Shown piece by piece: positions 16,426 to 24,691 of a DNA stretch of 33,726 nt. Below the pieces are notes generated by a model. That model was not told the DNA's origin. It worked only from the letters and a program-made list of their open reading frames with translations, and did not search any database. Source of the DNA: Flavobacteriia bacterium (GTDB lineage Bacteria; Bacteroidota; Bacteroidia; Flavobacteriales_D; Crocinitomicaceae); the NCBI GenBank assembly GCA_947490145.1, contig CANLGD010000026.1, forward strand, positions 1-33,726, in the 5' to 3' direction. How positions within the stretch are numbered: the first letter of the stretch is position 1; the number at the start of each line of letters is the position of its first letter. Both the position numbers and the translations under genes were made by a program.

Positions 16426-17486
16426 TGGAAAATACAACTCAAAAAGATAAATTATCTTTAGGACAAAAAATTGAACAATTTAAAGAAATTTGGAATTTTT
16501 TATTAAAAAAATGGATAATAATCTGTTTTTTTGGCTTTGGCTTTGGAGCAATTGGTTTGCTTGTTTCAGTAACGTCTAAAACGAAATATTTATCAAAACT
16601 TTCATTTGTATTAGATTCTTCAGGAATACCCTCGATTGGCGGCTTATCAGGATTAGCCAGTAGCATGGGCTTTGGTAGTGCATTGGGTGAAAGTGTTTTT
16701 GAAGGTGACAATTTAAATGAATTATTGATCTCAAAAAGAATGTTAGAATCTACATTACTTCAGACAATCCCAAAAACTAAGGTTACTTTTGCTGAAGAAA
16801 TTTTAACTTCTTATGAGATTAGGGAATCGTTTGCTGAAGAATTATTAAAAGAAAATATTCATTTCCCAATTAATGCGGAAAGAGATAAGTTTACTTTTTA
16901 TCAAGATAGTATACTGAGTGAAATCTACAATTTATTGACACATGAAATTTTGACTATAAAAAATGTAAGTACTAAGGTGGCGATAACTAATATAAATTGC
17001 AAATCAAAAAGTAAAAAATTTTCAAGGTATTTTCCTGAAAAGTTAATAGAGGTTGTCTCTAAGTTTTATACTGAAACTAAAACCAAAAAAGCAAAACTAA
17101 ATTATGATATTTTGAAAGTTCAAACTGACTCCATTCGAGTTGAACTCTACAATTCAATTGCTGGTTTAGCAGTGGCAAATGACAATATCGTTGGATTAAA
17201 CCCAGCATTTAATATTAAACGGGTGCCTTCAGCTAAAAAGCAGGTTGATATTCAGGCAAATACAGCTATTTTGACTGAATTAGTTAAAAATTTAGAATTA
17301 GCTAGGGTGAACTTGTTAAATACTACACCTTTAATTCAAGTTATAGATAATCCCAGGTATCCACTTGAAGAAATAAGAATAAGAAAAATTCTTGGAATTG
17401 GAATAGGTGGAATATTAGGAGGACTTTTTATTATTGGATTACTTCTGTTTAAAAGGAAATTTAATTTAATTGATACAAAAAAATAA
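16425..17486 (+). CDS. Wzz-like polysaccharide co-polymerase (chain-length determinant)
   Basis: A 353-residue inner-membrane protein with the two-membrane-segment layout of Wzz/PCP proteins: TM1 around WIIICFFGFGFGAIGLLVSV (residues 30-50) and TM2 near the C-terminus (IGIGGILGGLFIIGLLLF, about 325-345). The periplasmic region is helix-rich. It sets polymer length together with the Wzy polymerases further down the operon. No tyrosine kinase domain is fused. Its ATG overlaps the stop of the Wza-like gene by one base, so the two are translationally coupled. Start and class are confident; the exact PCP subclass is not. Confidence 0.88.
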   Translation: MENTTQKDKLSLGQKIEQFKEIWNFLLKKWIIICFFGFGFGAIGLLVSVTSKTKYLSKLSFVLDSSGIPSIGGLSGLASSMGFGSALGESVFEGDNLNELLISKRMLESTLLQTIPKTKVTFAEEILTSYEIRESFAEELLKENIHFPINAERDKFTFYQDSILSEIYNLLTHEILTIKNVSTKVAITNINCKSKSKKFSRYFPEKLIEVVSKFYTETKTKKAKLNYDILKVQTDSIRVELYNSIAGLAVANDNIVGLNPAFNIKRVPSAKKQVDIQANTAILTELVKNLELARVNLLNTTPLIQVIDNPRYPLEEIRIRKILGIGIGGILGGLFIIGLLLFKRKFNLIDTKK

Positions 17487-17523
17487 AAATAAAAAATCAT
17501 TTTAATAAATACTTCAAACTGAT

Positions 17524-18207
17524 ATGAATGCGCAAAAAATAGCTTTATTAATTCCAATGAAAGGAAACTCTGAAAGGGTTAAAAAAAAGAATTTAAGAAT
17601 TTTTGATGGTCATCCTTTGTATCATGCAATAATTAAAGAATTAAAAGAGTCTAAATTAATAACTCATTTTGTAGTAAATACTGATTGTGAAGAAATTAAA
17701 GAGGATATAAAGAAAAATTTCCCTTTTATAATTATTGTTGATAGACCAAAAGAAATTTGTGGCGATTTTGTTCCAATGAATGATGTTATTGATTATGATA
17801 TGGGTCAAATTAATGCGGATATTTATATTCAGACTCATAGTACTAATCCACTTTTAAGACATGAAACCTTAGATAAAGCAATTGAACAATTTTTAAATGC
17901 AAAAGGTGAATACGATTCAGTTTTCTCAGTAACACGTTTGCAAACGAGATTTTATTGGGAAGATGGCAGTCCAATCAATCATAATCCAAATGAATTGTTG
18001 AGAACTCAAGATTTACCTGCAGTTTTTGAAGAGAATTCAAATTTTTTCATTTTCACAAAAGATTCTTTTGATTCTGTTGGGAAAAAGAGAATTGGTAAAA
18101 AACCATTAATGTTTCCCATGGGGAAAATTGAATCTCAAGATATTGATGAACCAGAAGACTTTATTTTAGCTGAAACACTTTACAAAATTCGCCATGATAT
18201 ACGATAA
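17524..18207 (+). CDS. CMP-sugar synthetase (acylneuraminate/KDO cytidylyltransferase family)
   Basis: A 227-residue nucleotidyltransferase of the NeuA/KdsB family. The N-terminal nucleotide-binding signature is LIPMKGNSERVKKKNLRIF (9-27), where G14, S16, R18 and K22-N23 fit the usual GxSxRxxxKN pattern. Further motifs are VVNTDCEE, YIQTHSTNPLLRHETLD (a variant of the Q-x-TSPLR loop) and a C-terminal acidic stretch (QDIDEPEDFILAE) that probably helps bind Mg. It should activate a 2-keto-3-deoxy sugar acid as its CMP derivative. The acceptor sugar is unknown. No NeuB or KdsA accompanies it. It opens the six-gene sugar cassette, 37 nt after the Wzz-like gene, and overlaps the next gene by 14 nt. 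A CMP-phosphonate role is a possible alternative. Confidence 0.88.
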   Translation: MNAQKIALLIPMKGNSERVKKKNLRIFDGHPLYHAIIKELKESKLITHFVVNTDCEEIKEDIKKNFPFIIIVDRPKEICGDFVPMNDVIDYDMGQINADIYIQTHSTNPLLRHETLDKAIEQFLNAKGEYDSVFSVTRLQTRFYWEDGSPINHNPNELLRTQDLPAVFEENSNFFIFTKDSFDSVGKKRIGKKPLMFPMGKIESQDIDEPEDFILAETLYKIRHDIR

Positions 18208-18655
18208 AATTAGTAACTGGAAAACATATTTCAAAAATCCAGTTTTTGAAGAAATTTTTTCGGAATTACAAAAAATAGATTTAAATACTGAAAATGGAAA
18301 TTATCATTTTGATAAATTTTATTTTAAAGTAATGGAATATAATACTAAAGTGGAAGCTGAAGCAAATATAATTGAATCTCACATTAAAGAAGTAGATATT
18401 CAAATTTTGCTACGTGGAAATGAAAAAATCAAAATGTATCACGATTCCGATTTATCAATTAAAGAGAATTATAATCCAGAAACAGATTGTGTTTTTTACA
18501 ATGCTTTGGAAGAATCTTATACTGATTTAATTTTAAAACCAAATTACATGGCGATCTTTTTTCCTTCTGATCCGCATCACCCTCAATTTTTGGTAGATAA
18601 TAAAATTGACTTTTTGAAAAAAATTGTTATCAAAGTTAACGTAGAATTGTTCTAA
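18194..18655 (+). CDS. YhcH/YjgK/YiaL-family sugar-acid anomerase
   Basis: A 153-residue cupin-type protein with the family elements EANIIESHIKEVDIQILLRGNEKI, DCVFYNALEESYTDLILKP and FFPSDPHHPQFLVDN. The H-x-E...H histidine and acidic residues are consistent with a metal-binding barrel. E. coli YhcH (NanQ) accelerates opening of the alpha-sialic acid ring. By analogy this protein would interconvert anomers of a 2-keto-3-deoxy sugar acid before CMP activation. The ATG overlaps the cytidylyltransferase gene by 14 nt, so the two are tightly coupled. The family is clear; the substrate is inferred. Confidence 0.85.
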   Translation: MIYDKISNWKTYFKNPVFEEIFSELQKIDLNTENGNYHFDKFYFKVMEYNTKVEAEANIIESHIKEVDIQILLRGNEKIKMYHDSDLSIKENYNPETDCVFYNALEESYTDLILKPNYMAIFFPSDPHHPQFLVDNKIDFLKKIVIKVNVELF

Positions 18656-18670
18656 TTTAAAAATTAATTT

Positions 18671-19456
18671 ATGAAAGGTATAACGCCGAATTGGTCACTT
18701 AAAAAAAAGCTTCAAAATAATGAATTGACTTTAGGTTCCTGGTTAACAATTCCACATCAGTCAGTAGTTGAAATCATGGCTACAGCTGGTTTTGAGTGGT
18801 TAACTTTAGATCTTGAGCATGCCGCGATTGACATTTCTCAGGCAATGAATATGATTGCTTTGATTCAAGGAAAAGGAATGAAAGCTCTTGTTCGAGTGAG
18901 TAAAAATGAGGAAGTTATAATTAAGAGAATGCTTGATGCAGGTGCTGATGGTGTAATTATACCAACAGTTAAAAATGCAGAAGAGGCGCGTCAAGCTGTT
19001 GAATTTGTTAAATATCCCCCAATTGGAAAAAGAGGTGTAGGATTAAATCGTGCTCAAAATTATGGGGTCGGTTTTGAAGAATACAAAGAATGGTTAAATG
19101 ATGAATGCGTAATAATAGTTCAAATCGAACACATTGATTCGGTTCATAATTTAGAATCAATTTTAAATGTTGAAGGGATTGATGGTATAATTGTAGGTCC
19201 TTATGATTTATCAGCGTCAATGGGGATGCCTGGAAATTATGAACATCCAGATGTTCTTGAAGCTTTGAAAAAAGTAGAAGAAATTACACTTAGAATGAAA
19301 AAACCTTTAGGTTTCCATGTAATTCATTCAGATCATAAAAAAACATTAGATAAATATAATGTTGGCTATAAATTTCTAGCTTTTAGCATTGATTTTTTCT
19401 TTTTAGGTGACAAAGCAAGAGAAGAAATGGCACTTTTAAAAGAAGCATTGAAGTAA
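18671..19456 (+). CDS. HpcH/HpaI-family class II pyruvate aldolase
   Basis: A 261-residue TIM-barrel metal-dependent aldolase. The catalytic set known from HpaI is matched: D47 and H50 in LTLDLEHAA, R75 in ALVRVSK, E153 in VQIEHIDS and D179 in VGPYDLSASMG. These enzymes cleave or form 4-hydroxy-2-ketoacids from pyruvate and an aldehyde. Such an enzyme in a capsule/O-antigen operon, next to a CMP-sugar synthetase, suggests the synthetic direction: pyruvate plus an aldose to give a 2-keto-3-deoxy sugar acid. Its start is 15 nt after the YhcH-like gene and its stop is 3 nt before the SDR. A degradative role (2-keto-3-deoxy-rhamnonate-like) remains possible. Confidence 0.9.
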   Translation: MKGITPNWSLKKKLQNNELTLGSWLTIPHQSVVEIMATAGFEWLTLDLEHAAIDISQAMNMIALIQGKGMKALVRVSKNEEVIIKRMLDAGADGVIIPTVKNAEEARQAVEFVKYPPIGKRGVGLNRAQNYGVGFEEYKEWLNDECVIIVQIEHIDSVHNLESILNVEGIDGIIVGPYDLSASMGMPGNYEHPDVLEALKKVEEITLRMKKPLGFHVIHSDHKKTLDKYNVGYKFLAFSIDFFFLGDKAREEMALLKEALK

Positions 19457-19459
19457 GAT

Positions 19460-20344
19460 ATGAAAGTAGCAGTTTTTGGAGGTAGTGGTTTTTTAGGACT
19501 TTATTTAGTAAAAGAACTAATAAGACGTGATTTCAAAGTGACAATTTTTGATGTTGCTGAAGTGGATTATAAAAATGATTCATTGGAATTTTATTACTCA
19601 GATATTTTAGATACAAATCTGGTTAGAAGTCAAATAGTTGAAGGTAATTTCACTTTCGTTTATAACCTAGCTGGTTTTGCTAATCTTGATAAAGCAATAT
19701 TAGATCCATTCAGAACGATGCAACTAAATGTTTTAGGTAACATTAACATTTTAAATGCCTGCTTAGAAGCTAAAATTGAACGTTTTGTTTATGCAAGTAG
19801 TGCCTATGCAATGAGTGATAAAGGTTCATTTTATGGAATAAGTAAACTTACTTCTGAAAAAATTGTTGAGGAATATGCAGTGAAATTTAATTTAGATTTT
19901 ACAATTCTCCGATATGGTTCAGTTTATTCTGAAATGGATTACGATAATAACTATATTTTCAATTTAATTGAAAAAGCAATTGCAACGGGGAAAATTCAAC
20001 ATGGTGGAGATGGAAACGAATTAAGAGAATACATTCATGCTAGCGATGCTGCAAAATTATCTGTTGATGTTTTAATGAGTAAAGATTTTATAAATGATCA
20101 TGTTATTTTTACAGGAATTGAGAAAATAAAAAGATCTGAATTATTTAATGTGATTAATGAAATTTTAGGAAATAAATTGGAAATTTCTTATGAACATAAT
20201 AATTATGGACATCATTACCATTTTACACCCTATTCATATTCTCCTACTTTAAGCAAGAAGTTAGTAGCAAATCCTCATATTGATATGGGGCAAGGACTTT
20301 TGGAATGTATTAAAGCAGTTTATAAAAAAAATAAAAATCAATAA
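19460..20344 (+). CDS. NAD(P)-dependent SDR, sugar epimerase/dehydratase-like
   Basis: A 294-residue extended short-chain dehydrogenase. The nucleotide-binding motif is GGSGFLG (7-13), with the usual acidic D31 and an NLAGFANLDKA segment. The catalytic triad is S113/S114 in YASSAYA and Y125-G-I-S-K129. LREYIHASDAA is the substrate-side motif of NDP-sugar epimerases. It should oxidise, epimerise or reduce a sugar or sugar precursor. Whether its substrate is NDP-bound or free cannot be seen. It is tightly spaced (3 nt) after the aldolase, so it may shape the aldehyde acceptor or the product. It is about 40 residues shorter than typical GalE-type enzymes. Confidence 0.85.
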   Translation: MKVAVFGGSGFLGLYLVKELIRRDFKVTIFDVAEVDYKNDSLEFYYSDILDTNLVRSQIVEGNFTFVYNLAGFANLDKAILDPFRTMQLNVLGNINILNACLEAKIERFVYASSAYAMSDKGSFYGISKLTSEKIVEEYAVKFNLDFTILRYGSVYSEMDYDNNYIFNLIEKAIATGKIQHGGDGNELREYIHASDAAKLSVDVLMSKDFINDHVIFTGIEKIKRSELFNVINEILGNKLEISYEHNNYGHHYHFTPYSYSPTLSKKLVANPHIDMGQGLLECIKAVYKKNKNQ

Positions 20345-20380
20345 ATCAATAAATAAATAACCTACTTTACTAAATTAATT

Positions 20381-21025
20381 ATGATAAAAAATATTTTTTT
20401 TGATTTTGATGGTGTTTTAGCTGAATCTGTTAATGTAAAAACTCAAGCTTTTAGAAATTTATATTTAGAATTTGGAGATGAAGTTGCAAATAAAGTGGTT
20501 GAGCATCATCTTTTAAATGGAGGTATTAGCAGATTTGAAAAAATTAGAACTTATCATAAAGATTTATTAAATACCCCCTTAGATGAAAAAGGTATCATGG
20601 AATGGGCAGATAAATTTTCAGATTTAGTTTTAAAAGGTGTAATTGAAGCAGAAGAAGTTTTAGGGTCACAAATTTTCTTAGATAATCATTCAAAAGATTA
20701 CAATTGTTGGGTCATTACGGGGACACCAACCGATGAGATTAAAATAATTTTGAAAGCAAGAAATTGGAATTCATATTTTAAAGAAGCTTATGGATCACCT
20801 GAGAAAAAAAATCATTGGACAGAATATTTAATAGAAAAGCACAATTTAAAGAGAGAAGAAACAGTTTTCATTGGTGATGCTTCTGCAGATTATGAAGCTG
20901 CTCAATTTTCAAATTTGCATTTTATTTTAAGAAGAACAGATGAAAATGGTGAAATATTTAAAGATTATGTTGGTCACGAAATGACAAATTTAACTGAGTT
21001 TAACAAATTACTAAAATCAATCTAA
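20381..21025 (+). CDS. HAD-superfamily hydrolase, probable sugar phosphatase
   Basis: A 214-residue HAD phosphatase with motif I DFDGVLAES (D8 nucleophile, D10 acid/base), motif II T113 in WVITGTP, a lysine around 142-143 (motif III) and motif IV IGDASADYEAA (D166, D170). An alpha-helical cap is present between motifs I and II (about residues 18-95). It probably removes a phosphate from a sugar or sugar-acid phosphate, occupying the place that KdsC holds in the KDO pathway. It follows the SDR after 36 nt and is followed by the dehydrogenase after only 2 nt, which indicates a joint pathway. The substrate is inferred. Confidence 0.87.
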   Translation: MIKNIFFDFDGVLAESVNVKTQAFRNLYLEFGDEVANKVVEHHLLNGGISRFEKIRTYHKDLLNTPLDEKGIMEWADKFSDLVLKGVIEAEEVLGSQIFLDNHSKDYNCWVITGTPTDEIKIILKARNWNSYFKEAYGSPEKKNHWTEYLIEKHNLKREETVFIGDASADYEAAQFSNLHFILRRTDENGEIFKDYVGHEMTNLTEFNKLLKSI

Positions 21026-21027
21026 TT

Positions 21028-21969
21028 ATGAAATTCAAATTATTATTAACTTCCACTTCATTCACTGACGCAAAAGGTGAACATCAGGATCTATTAAATG
21101 AACAAGGTTTTGAAATAGATGTAATGCGTGGCCCTTTATTTGACTATGAATTAAAACCTATTATTGCTCATTATGACGCGGTAATTTGTGGTGATGATGA
21201 ATATACTGCAGAAATTTTAGAAATTGCAAAAGCAGGAAGATTGAAATACATATCAAAATATGGTGTGGGTTTAGATAAAATAGATCTAGCAAAAGCTAAA
21301 GAATTAGGAATTCCTGTTACTAATTGTCCTGGGGTAAATCAAGTTTCTGTTGCTGAACATGTTTTTGCATTGCTACTAAGTTTTGTAAAGAACATTCATT
21401 TGGAACATAACATCACCAAAGCTGGCGGTTGGAAAAGACACGTAAGTACAGAAATATACGGTAAAACTTTAGGAATAGTTGGTCTTGGAGCAATTGGTAA
21501 AGAAGTTGCCACAAGAGCCAAATGTTTTGGATTAAATATAATAGCATTTGAAAAATTTGTCAACAAGGAATTTTTGGCAGAAAATGATTATATAACAATG
21601 GCTGATTCTTTTGAAGAATTATGCCAAAAAGCTGATATTATTTCACTTCATGTTCCACATACTCCAGAAACTGATGCTTTGATTAATATAGATATTATTA
21701 AAAATAAATTAAAAAAAGGAGTAATAATCATAAATACTGCAAGAGGAAAACTTGTTGATTTAGATGCAATGATTTATGGATTAGATAATAATATTATTGG
21801 TGGTTATTTAGCTGATGTTTTAGACATTGAACCAATGCCAGAAAATTACGAATTGAAAGATAGAGAGAATGTTTTAATAACTCCTCATATCAGTTCTAGA
21901 ACTTATGAAAGTGTTCAAAGACAGGGTCTATTTGCTGTTAAAAATCTAATAGGTTTATTAGAGAAATAA
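21028..21969 (+). CDS. D-isomer-specific 2-hydroxyacid dehydrogenase
   Basis: A 313-residue member of the D-2-hydroxyacid dehydrogenase family (3-phosphoglycerate dehydrogenase-like). The NAD-binding motif is GLGAIG (152-157). The catalytic arginine is R239 in NTARGKLVD, the glutamate E268 in DIEPM, and the histidine H287 in ITPHIS. It should interconvert a 2-hydroxyacid and a 2-ketoacid. In this cassette it may make or remove the 2-keto acid unit, or reduce the keto group of the sugar acid. It lacks the C-terminal ACT domain of serine-pathway PGDH. Its stop overlaps the next ATG by one base (TAATG). Confidence 0.9.
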   Translation: MKFKLLLTSTSFTDAKGEHQDLLNEQGFEIDVMRGPLFDYELKPIIAHYDAVICGDDEYTAEILEIAKAGRLKYISKYGVGLDKIDLAKAKELGIPVTNCPGVNQVSVAEHVFALLLSFVKNIHLEHNITKAGGWKRHVSTEIYGKTLGIVGLGAIGKEVATRAKCFGLNIIAFEKFVNKEFLAENDYITMADSFEELCQKADIISLHVPHTPETDALINIDIIKNKLKKGVIIINTARGKLVDLDAMIYGLDNNIIGGYLADVLDIEPMPENYELKDRENVLITPHISSRTYESVQRQGLFAVKNLIGLLEK

Positions 21970-23276
21970 TGAGGATAATTTTTTTGTTTGTCGTTTTTTT
22001 TTGTAATCTGCTAGTTTATGCTCAATTTAAAGTAATATTTTCATCTAGAACTTTTCATCCAAATTCTGAAACAGACACTTTAAATACATTAAAAGCAATT
22101 GAGGACTTTGAAATTGAACAATTGGATTGGATGTACTGTGATTCAAAAATTAAATTAAATAAATTAACAGAAAAAAATATCCCTTTTAGTTTGGCAATAA
22201 ACCCTATGATTCCTGATTCTTCGGGGTATTGTACAGCTAAATTTAGAGTTTTAGACATTGAAGGGAAGCCAATTGTTGCACCTTGGATGAAAAATTGGAG
22301 TAACAAAAATTTATTTTGGGGTTGCGCAAATAATAAAGATTTTTATGAATTATTTCTGAGTAAATGTAAAAAATACGCAGATTTAAAATGTTATGGAATT
22401 TTTGTAGATGATGCAAAAATGAACTTTCAATTCGCTGATAAAAATGGCTGCTTTTGCGATAAGTGCCTTGAAGAATTTAGTAGTTATTTATTAAATAAAA
22501 AAAGTATAGATAATAAATTCAATTACAAAGAATACATTTTAAATACGAAAAGAGATACATTTTTTGACAAAAAATACTCTTTAGAATTTCAGCAATTTCA
22601 AAAAAAATCGGTAATTGATTTTCATTTGAAGTGGATGGATGAACTAAAAAAATACACTAATAATAAAATAAAATTTGTAACAAATAATTACGGTGGTAAT
22701 TGGGGAGAAATTTATTCATTGTTTGATATTGGCTTAGCTGAAATTAATGAAAAAAATAATAGTTTAGAAATAATTGAAAAAATAAGTGATAAATTAAAAA
22801 TAAATAAAAAGGAGCAATATTTGTCTTTCGCATCGACAAATTCTTATGACAATTTTAAATTTATTTTACATTCATACTTTAATAATATTGTTTGTATTTT
22901 GCCTTGGGATCATGTTTTAAATGAGTCTTTTGGCGATAACAAAATAAAAAGATATTATGCAAATATTGAGGAAATAAAACCCATTTTTGATTTTTTAAAA
23001 AATTCAAATTTAAAAGAATGTGATACTTTAATTTTGAAAGATCAATTAAAAAGAATTAAATATAAAGAAACAATTAAATATATAAAATTATTTGAGGATA
23101 GTGAAAACTATTATCTCTCCTTATATAATGACTTGAATAATGATAAAAAAATAAAATTAAAAGTATTGAATCATAAACTAAAATATTCTTTGATACTTAG
23201 TGATGTTTTTAAGACAAAATTAATCAGTAAAAAGAAAATTAGTGGAACAATTATTTTATTGAAATTTCAAAAATGA
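21969..23276 (+). CDS. Secreted TIM-barrel glycoside-hydrolase-like protein, function unknown
   Basis: A 435-residue protein with a signal peptide (IIFLFVVFFCNLLVYAQ, residues 3-19). The body resembles the hypothetical glycosyl hydrolase (GHL/alpha-amylase-superfamily) barrels. It has GIFVDDAKMNF (143-153) followed by CFCDKCLEEF (161-170), the cysteine motif seen in those proteins, and NNYGGNW later. This suggests a periplasmic or outer-surface glycan-cleaving or binding enzyme, perhaps trimming the polymer during export. I do not identify a specific family, and D147/D148 are only candidates for catalytic acids. It is embedded in the operon by overlaps of 1 nt upstream and 4 nt (ATGA) downstream. 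Confidence 0.65.
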   Translation: MRIIFLFVVFFCNLLVYAQFKVIFSSRTFHPNSETDTLNTLKAIEDFEIEQLDWMYCDSKIKLNKLTEKNIPFSLAINPMIPDSSGYCTAKFRVLDIEGKPIVAPWMKNWSNKNLFWGCANNKDFYELFLSKCKKYADLKCYGIFVDDAKMNFQFADKNGCFCDKCLEEFSSYLLNKKSIDNKFNYKEYILNTKRDTFFDKKYSLEFQQFQKKSVIDFHLKWMDELKKYTNNKIKFVTNNYGGNWGEIYSLFDIGLAEINEKNNSLEIIEKISDKLKINKKEQYLSFASTNSYDNFKFILHSYFNNIVCILPWDHVLNESFGDNKIKRYYANIEEIKPIFDFLKNSNLKECDTLILKDQLKRIKYKETIKYIKLFEDSENYYLSLYNDLNNDKKIKLKVLNHKLKYSLILSDVFKTKLISKKKISGTIILLKFQK

Positions 23277-24691
23277 GTTTTGTAAATCAATTCGAAAGAG
23301 CTTGGAATTCACCCACAATAATGACTTGGATGAGTTATCTTACAAAAACCTTAAGTCTTTTTGTTGTAATACCTCTTATATTAAAGTTTTTGTCTGTTGA
23401 AGATATTTCGTTATGGTATTTATTCTCAACAATTATAGCGCTTCAAGGTGTAGCTGATTTTGGTTTCAAAAATACTTTTGTTCGATTTATTGCATATACT
23501 GATAATGGAAGCTCAATTTCATTCATTGAAATTGAAGATTCGAAACATCCATTAATAGATAGAATTTATTCAATAATGAGATTTATATATGTTAGATTAT
23601 CCGTCGTTTTGTTTTTGTTATTGATTATATTTGGTAGTTTGTTATTAGTTAGACCTATCAACTTAAGTGACAATGTTTTTTATTCATGGATAGCTTGGGG
23701 TATAATAATAGTTACAACAATAATAAAATTTTACTACACATGTTATTCAAATTTTTTAGAGGGAAGAAATAAAATTGCCCTAGTAAGAAGATGGGAAGGG
23801 ATTATGTCTCTTGGAGCATCAATTACTTCTATAATTGTGGTTTTAATATTTAAGAATTTAATTGCTTTAGTCATTGCAAATCAGATTTGGGTTTTGCTTA
23901 ATGTTTTAAGAAATTATGTTTTAGTTAATAATATTAACTCAAAAGAATTTAATAGCATAAATAAAAAATTACCCTTTGAATCAAAACTATTTAAACAAAT
24001 TTGGACGCCATCATGGAAAAGTGGTCTTTCTGGAATTATGTCCACAAGTCTAACAAGTATAATGAGTCTGGTTTATGCACAATTTGGAGATTCAAAGGCA
24101 ATAGCTGCATATTTATTAGCAATAAGATTAATTACCCAAATTAAGGAAGTTTCAATGGCTCCTTTTTACAGCAAAATTCCAAAAATGGCCAATCTTTTTA
24201 GTCAAAATAAATTGATTGAGTTAGTTAAAATTGCAAAAAGAGGAATGGCTTTAGCACATATGATTTTTATTATGGGGGTAATTTCAATTGGTTTAACTTC
24301 AGATTATTTGTTAAAAATAATTGGAAGTAATGTTGATTTTGTAGAAAATGATATGTGGTTACTTTTATCATTTGCATTTTTTGTTCATAGATTTGGAGCA
24401 ATGCACATTCAATTGTACTCAATTACTAACCATATTATTTCACATATTGCTGATGGAGTTTCAGGAGTTTTATTTATAATATCAACTTTGTTGTTGAAAA
24501 ATGTATTATATTTATATGCATTACCAATTGGAATGTTAATTGGATATTTAGGATTTTATAGTTGGTTTGCTGCTAAATATTCTTATAAATTCGTGAACGA
24601 AAAATGGTATCATTTTGAAATGAAATCTAGTCTTATACCTTTTTCAATTTTTGTACTTTATGTTTGTTATGAATTATGGTTTTTTCAATAG
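23273..24691 (+). CDS. wzx: Wzx-like polysaccharide flippase
   Basis: A 472-residue polytopic membrane protein of the MOP exporter type. About 12 hydrophobic segments are visible, for example YLTKTLSLFVVIPLILKFL, VRLSVVLFLLLIIFGSLLL and AWGIIIVTTIIKFYYT. It would flip lipid-linked repeat units to the periplasmic face, where the Wzy-like proteins polymerise them. Overlaps of 4 nt with the upstream secreted protein and 16 nt with the downstream GT2 keep it in the same transcript. Confidence 0.88.
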   Translation: MSFVNQFERAWNSPTIMTWMSYLTKTLSLFVVIPLILKFLSVEDISLWYLFSTIIALQGVADFGFKNTFVRFIAYTDNGSSISFIEIEDSKHPLIDRIYSIMRFIYVRLSVVLFLLLIIFGSLLLVRPINLSDNVFYSWIAWGIIIVTTIIKFYYTCYSNFLEGRNKIALVRRWEGIMSLGASITSIIVVLIFKNLIALVIANQIWVLLNVLRNYVLVNNINSKEFNSINKKLPFESKLFKQIWTPSWKSGLSGIMSTSLTSIMSLVYAQFGDSKAIAAYLLAIRLITQIKEVSMAPFYSKIPKMANLFSQNKLIELVKIAKRGMALAHMIFIMGVISIGLTSDYLLKIIGSNVDFVENDMWLLLSFAFFVHRFGAMHIQLYSITNHIISHIADGVSGVLFIISTLLLKNVLYLYALPIGMLIGYLGFYSWFAAKYSYKFVNEKWYHFEMKSSLIPFSIFVLYVCYELWFFQ

